From the NCBI RefSeq assembly GCF_007993935.1, contig NZ_VITY01000003.1, positions 1-64,000 of the forward strand: 64,000 nucleotides of DNA. The letters run 5' to 3'. The notes beneath the pieces are model-generated. The model was not told the origin of the DNA. It saw only the letters and a program-made list of their open reading frames with translations, and searched no databases. Each line of letters starts with the position of its first letter. The stretch's first letter is position 1. This document shows, in pieces, positions 61,001-64,000 of this stretch. This DNA comes from Bradyrhizobium macuxiense (lineage in GTDB: Bacteria; Pseudomonadota; Alphaproteobacteria; Rhizobiales; Xanthobacteraceae). The translations under genes were made by a program, and so were the position numbers.

Positions 61001-61324
61001 GTGCGTTTGACATTGGCATGCCTGATTGCCTTCGCGCTTGGCGCCTGCACATCACAAGCTGAAAAGGACCGACGCGAAACAGCGCGTTCGGCGACTTCCG
61101 AATGTATGGCGCGGGAAACCGTTGTCGCCGCTGCGAAGCCAGTTGACTTGGACACTGCTGCTCGCGCCGTTTTGGCAAATTGCGATTTCCCCGGCGTAAT
61201 TGAGCGACCATTGATCGCAGACCATCCTGGGTACCGTGATTATGTTCATGAACAGGTGCAGCGGAGATATGGTGAAATGCTGGATACAGTACGGGGGCAG
61301 ATCGCTGTACTTCGGACCCGCTAG
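61001..61324 (+). CDS. Small predicted lipoprotein
   Basis: A 107-residue protein from GTG 61001, with GAGGGGG upstream. MRLTLACLIAFALGACTSQAEKD is a lipoprotein signal (LGAC lipobox). The mature part is helical, with two further Cys. No family recognised. Confidence 0.5.
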   Translation: MRLTLACLIAFALGACTSQAEKDRRETARSATSECMARETVVAAAKPVDLDTAARAVLANCDFPGVIERPLIADHPGYRDYVHEQVQRRYGEMLDTVRGQIAVLRTR

Positions 61325-61379
61325 AGTAGGATCGCATGCCTGCGCTCAATGATCTTTTGAGTGTCGGATGGAATATCTT

Positions 61380-62810
61380 TTAGCGCTTGCTGGCTGACGG
61401 CCTTTTGGTTGCGTCGACGATCACGATGTCGGCAGCGCGGTGCCCAGCCTTGCGCTGGGCCTTCTGGGTAGCCAAAATCTTGAGCCCTTTCTTGCCGAGC
61501 TTTCCGACATTTATAACAAGAAATAGCCCCTCATTGGTTACCGCTGCTGTCTTATAGACGCCGAGCTGGGTCCTGTAACCATGTTCTACGGTGCCAGTGG
61601 AAAGCTTTATCTCGACCAGGAGGCGGCCTGCGTAACCAGAGGAGAATTTGAAGTCGACGGGTCCGCCGCCCGCATTTACCTCCGGCGAGATATCTATGTT
61701 ATTCGCCTTGCAGTAGCTATCCGCCACGCCAAAGAACACGAGCTGTGACGACTTTTCGCTTCGAGGTTTGCTACCGTCCCAGAGCAGCCGCGAGAGATCA
61801 TTATGCTCCACCAAGTGCTTGAACTGGGCAACGATCATATCGACCACGCGCTTCAACTCGGCGGCATTTTTTGTAGTCGGCGCCTCAATCTTCAGCGGGA
61901 ATTTGCTCGAAGTCTCAGTAATTGCTTGCCGCAATGCTTCGATTGCGCGCTTGTCCTTCGAAAAGTCGTAACTCTTGAAATGCTCGCCGAGCATATCGTC
62001 GAAGAAGCGTTTGAAGCCCTTTGCGGACGATAACGCGGCCTGTTTCAGTGCTCGCTTTTTGTCCGTGACGGTAGCCTTCGTGATGTCGCCGAGCATCTTG
62101 TTGACTGCGTCGCGCAATACTGCGTTGTGCGAAACGACCCGATCGATATCGGACCAATCAGCAGCTACAGGCAGTTCACGTAGAATGTCTTTAGGCACCA
62201 ATGCAAAAGCGTGCTCAGGATCGAGCGGATTTTGGGGGAGGTTGTATGTTGCTCGCTCGATGACAAAGTTTTTGGTGGGAACGCCGTGGGTTTTGCAGAA
62301 CCCCTGCGTAATCTCTTCCAAGATCGGCATGATAGAGTTCGTCGTGAGGTCGCTTATCGTGTCGGGGCCAACTTTTTCCTCAAGAATGCCCATCAATCCA
62401 ATAATCTCGGGGTTCTTCATGCCGAGGTTTACAATATCTCTGGCTGTTGTGAGGATTTTCGTCTTGAGGCTCACCGGTCTGCTGCTGCCAGAAGTTCCTT
62501 GTCCGCCATAGCCCAGACAGGTCTCCCGTCGCTCGTGAAGATCGAGGAGCCTAAGCGCCGCAGTCCATGCCGGTCCGCTGTTGGTCGGAGTTGCGAGCAA
62601 CAGATCGATAATGTCCTTCATTCGCTTGCGGAATGTCGCGAGCCCCTTGCCACTGATCAACGGATTGCTGCTATGCCGGAGCAGGAGCGGATCGATGAAG
62701 AGCTTGGTGTCTGCGTTGAGAAATGGGTCGAGCAGGCCCGCTTTTTGAAGTGCAGAAGGATCAATGCGGAATTGCTGACTGAATAGTCTTGGCCTAAAAA
62801 GCTTTGCCAC
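61380..62810 (-). CDS. PD-(D/E)XK-like nuclease-family protein
   Basis: A 476-residue protein. Residues 1-330 have no recognised domain. The C-terminal part carries GGGPVDFKFSSGYAGRLLVEIKLSTG (Asp386, Glu400, Lys402), a PD-(D/E)XK-type core seen in many restriction and defence nucleases, then a Lys-rich tail. It is transcribed divergently from the AspBHI-like gene at 63017, with the shared 17-bp element between. A defence role is inferred. Confidence 0.6.
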   Translation of the reverse strand: MAKLFRPRLFSQQFRIDPSALQKAGLLDPFLNADTKLFIDPLLLRHSSNPLISGKGLATFRKRMKDIIDLLLATPTNSGPAWTAALRLLDLHERRETCLGYGGQGTSGSSRPVSLKTKILTTARDIVNLGMKNPEIIGLMGILEEKVGPDTISDLTTNSIMPILEEITQGFCKTHGVPTKNFVIERATYNLPQNPLDPEHAFALVPKDILRELPVAADWSDIDRVVSHNAVLRDAVNKMLGDITKATVTDKKRALKQAALSSAKGFKRFFDDMLGEHFKSYDFSKDKRAIEALRQAITETSSKFPLKIEAPTTKNAAELKRVVDMIVAQFKHLVEHNDLSRLLWDGSKPRSEKSSQLVFFGVADSYCKANNIDISPEVNAGGGPVDFKFSSGYAGRLLVEIKLSTGTVEHGYRTQLGVYKTAAVTNEGLFLVINVGKLGKKGLKILATQKAQRKAGHRAADIVIVDATKRPSASKR

Positions 62811-62897
62811 AACGATACGCCTTCGTGCACCGCTAAAAATGGCGCATGCTATGCAAACAACTAGCAGTTGACAACATACGTGGTGGTGGCGCTGTAC

Positions 62898-62914
62898 TAG
62901 ACCTTAGTTGTGTG
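62898..62914. promoter_or_regulatory. 17-bp element TAGACCTTAGTTGTGTG, copy 2
   Basis: Identical to 60488-60504. It lies 88 bases upstream of the nuclease-family gene start (62810) and 103 bases before the AspBHI-like start (63017). Its similar placement in two divergent spacers points to a common regulator or promoter element. Confidence 0.55.
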
Positions 62915-63016
62915 CATGCAAATGAGCTGTGTCGCATATTTTTGACTGACCGAAGCATCCATTGCTCGTGACGCTGTTGAGCAAATCAATGTTGTGTTGT
63001 CAGAAGCGGAATTCTC

Positions 63017-64000
63017 GTGCGGATCATTCCTTCAAACGTGTTGTCATCATCGGACCTGGTCGTCGATGCCATCTATGAGGGCGGAAGACAGGGAAACGCA
63101 GCCGACGATCCAATCTCTAAAATCCTTGAGGGGGTTGGAAACCAAGGCGGATTTCGCGCCGCCGGGCGCGGGCCGGATAAGAAGTACGTCGTGCTCTACA
63201 CCAGCGGGGAAGACAAAGACTGGCCCGATACATTGGACTTGAGCACAGGACAATTCATCTACTTTGGTGACAACAAGACACCTGGACACGAACTGCACGA
63301 GACGACACGTGGTGGCAATGAACTCTTGCGGCGTGCATTCGAATTCCTGCACGCGTCGCCGCCGATGCGGACAAAGGTGCCGCCGTTCTTCATTTTCAAG
63401 AGATATCCAACTCCCGCCAGCGGCCGGTCTGTGCAGTTCAAAGGGTTGGCGGTCCCTGGGTTTCCTGGGTTGCCGTCGACCGCCGACCTCGTCGCGGTTT
63501 GGAAGACGACCGAAGGGCAGCGCTTTCAGAATTATCGCTCGATCTTTACAGTCTTGGACGCTCCTGTAATCACGCGCGCGTGGCTGCAAGAACTAGCCGC
63601 CGGACCTGGTGCAAGTACTGCCGTTTCAGCCCCCGCGGCTTGGCTGGATTGGGTACGGTCTGGCCGAGCAAAGGCGCTGGCTTCGGAAAGCACTACGATC
63701 ATTAGGAGTGTCGAAGAGCAGCGACCCGATACTGCGACTAAGTCCGACATCTTGCGCGTCGTCTTTGAATATTTCGAGCAAGCACCGATTGCATTTGAGG
63801 CGTTCGCCGCGCGTATTTTTCAGATGCATGATCCGCGTGTGATTATCGACATCATCACGCGGGGTAGCGTCGATGGTGGCCGCGACGCCATTGGTCGCTA
63901 TCTCCTCGGCCTTTCCGGCGATCCGGTGTACGCGGAATTCTCTCTCGAAGCGAAATGCTATCAGCCGGGCTTCGACGAGACTTCGGCGAATACTGTCGGA
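63017..64000 (+). CDS. AspBHI/Mrr-like modification-dependent restriction endonuclease, partial
   Basis: Open to the window edge (328 codons seen, 3' end missing). GTG 63017 gives MRIIPSNVLSSSDLVVDAIYEGG, followed by WPDTLDLSTGQFIYFGDNKTPGHELHETTRGG, typical of the AspBHI-type N-terminal DNA-binding domain that reads modified cytosine. The Mrr-like catalytic core shows DGGRDA (Asp286/290) and LEAKCY with Glu311 and Lys313. Expected to cut methylated foreign DNA. Confidence 0.8.
   Translation, partial: MRIIPSNVLSSSDLVVDAIYEGGRQGNAADDPISKILEGVGNQGGFRAAGRGPDKKYVVLYTSGEDKDWPDTLDLSTGQFIYFGDNKTPGHELHETTRGGNELLRRAFEFLHASPPMRTKVPPFFIFKRYPTPASGRSVQFKGLAVPGFPGLPSTADLVAVWKTTEGQRFQNYRSIFTVLDAPVITRAWLQELAAGPGASTAVSAPAAWLDWVRSGRAKALASESTTIIRSVEEQRPDTATKSDILRVVFEYFEQAPIAFEAFAARIFQMHDPRVIIDIITRGSVDGGRDAIGRYLLGLSGDPVYAEFSLEAKCYQPGFDETSANTVG

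Noticed and set aside
60488..62914. The 17-bp pair as att sites of a 2.4-kb unit
   Set aside because: No recombinase lies between them, and both sit at matching places in divergent promoters, so a regulatory role fits better.

Overview
The window looks like chromosome from a Bradyrhizobium-like alphaproteobacterium (Nitrobacteraceae). The basis is high GC, many genus-typical small proteins (GCG_CRPN-type, His-rich Tat-type), several families of palindromic intergenic repeats common in that genus, and a broad CoA, redox and transport gene set. This assignment rests on pattern recognition only; no 16S or other marker is present.

Region 1 (1-46.4 kb) is ordinary host chromosome. It opens with palindromic repeats, a cupin, small secreted proteins and an ArsR-type regulator. 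Next come two small dimeric alpha/beta-barrel proteins, a PEP-mutase-like protein, a TRIC-type channel and a triheme cytochrome c. A fused indolepyruvate ferredoxin oxidoreductase lies beside a CoA-catabolism cluster (thiolase, DUF35, MaoC, SDR), followed by DHDPS-family and Nudix genes. After that are an EamA exporter with a hairpin over its leader, a PAS histidine kinase, an amidohydrolase, and an HdeD / MFS / glutaminase group that could serve acid tolerance. A Tat-type gluconolactonase is followed by an IS5-family insertion that split a palindromic repeat. The region continues with a GrlR-like protein, a glyoxalase, folD, a MaoC protein, small conserved proteins, alkB with a divergent AraC-type regulator, and a sterol-desaturase-like enzyme. 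It ends with a secreted protein and a tightly coupled pair of large envelope proteins (SGNH-like and deacetylase-like).

Region 2 (about 46.4 kb to the right edge) is a mobile island. It has visibly more A/T-rich intergenic DNA and different gene types. It starts with a DnaA-box-like site, an excisionase-like HTH protein, and a large AEP primase / D5-like helicase. The 3' end of that primase gene carries a cluster of repeated decamers that resemble iterons. Behind it are small HTH-like proteins, an orphan Imm11/DUF1629-like immunity protein, and a three-gene operon ending in a stand-alone HEAGH metallopeptidase. Further on are a DUF4236 membrane protein, a LigD-type DNA ligase and several small conserved island proteins. 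The right end holds two divergent gene pairs that share an identical 17-bp intergenic element. One of those pairs is a PD-(D/E)XK-type protein facing an AspBHI/Mrr-like modification-dependent restriction enzyme, which is cut by the window edge. No integrase or tRNA attachment site is visible, so the far border probably lies beyond 64 kb.

The strongest candidates for an undescribed system are the nuclease pair at 61.4-64.0 kb with its shared operator, the coiled-coil / basic peptide / HEAGH-protease operon at 52.5-54.5 kb, and the envelope pair at 41.5-46.4 kb.
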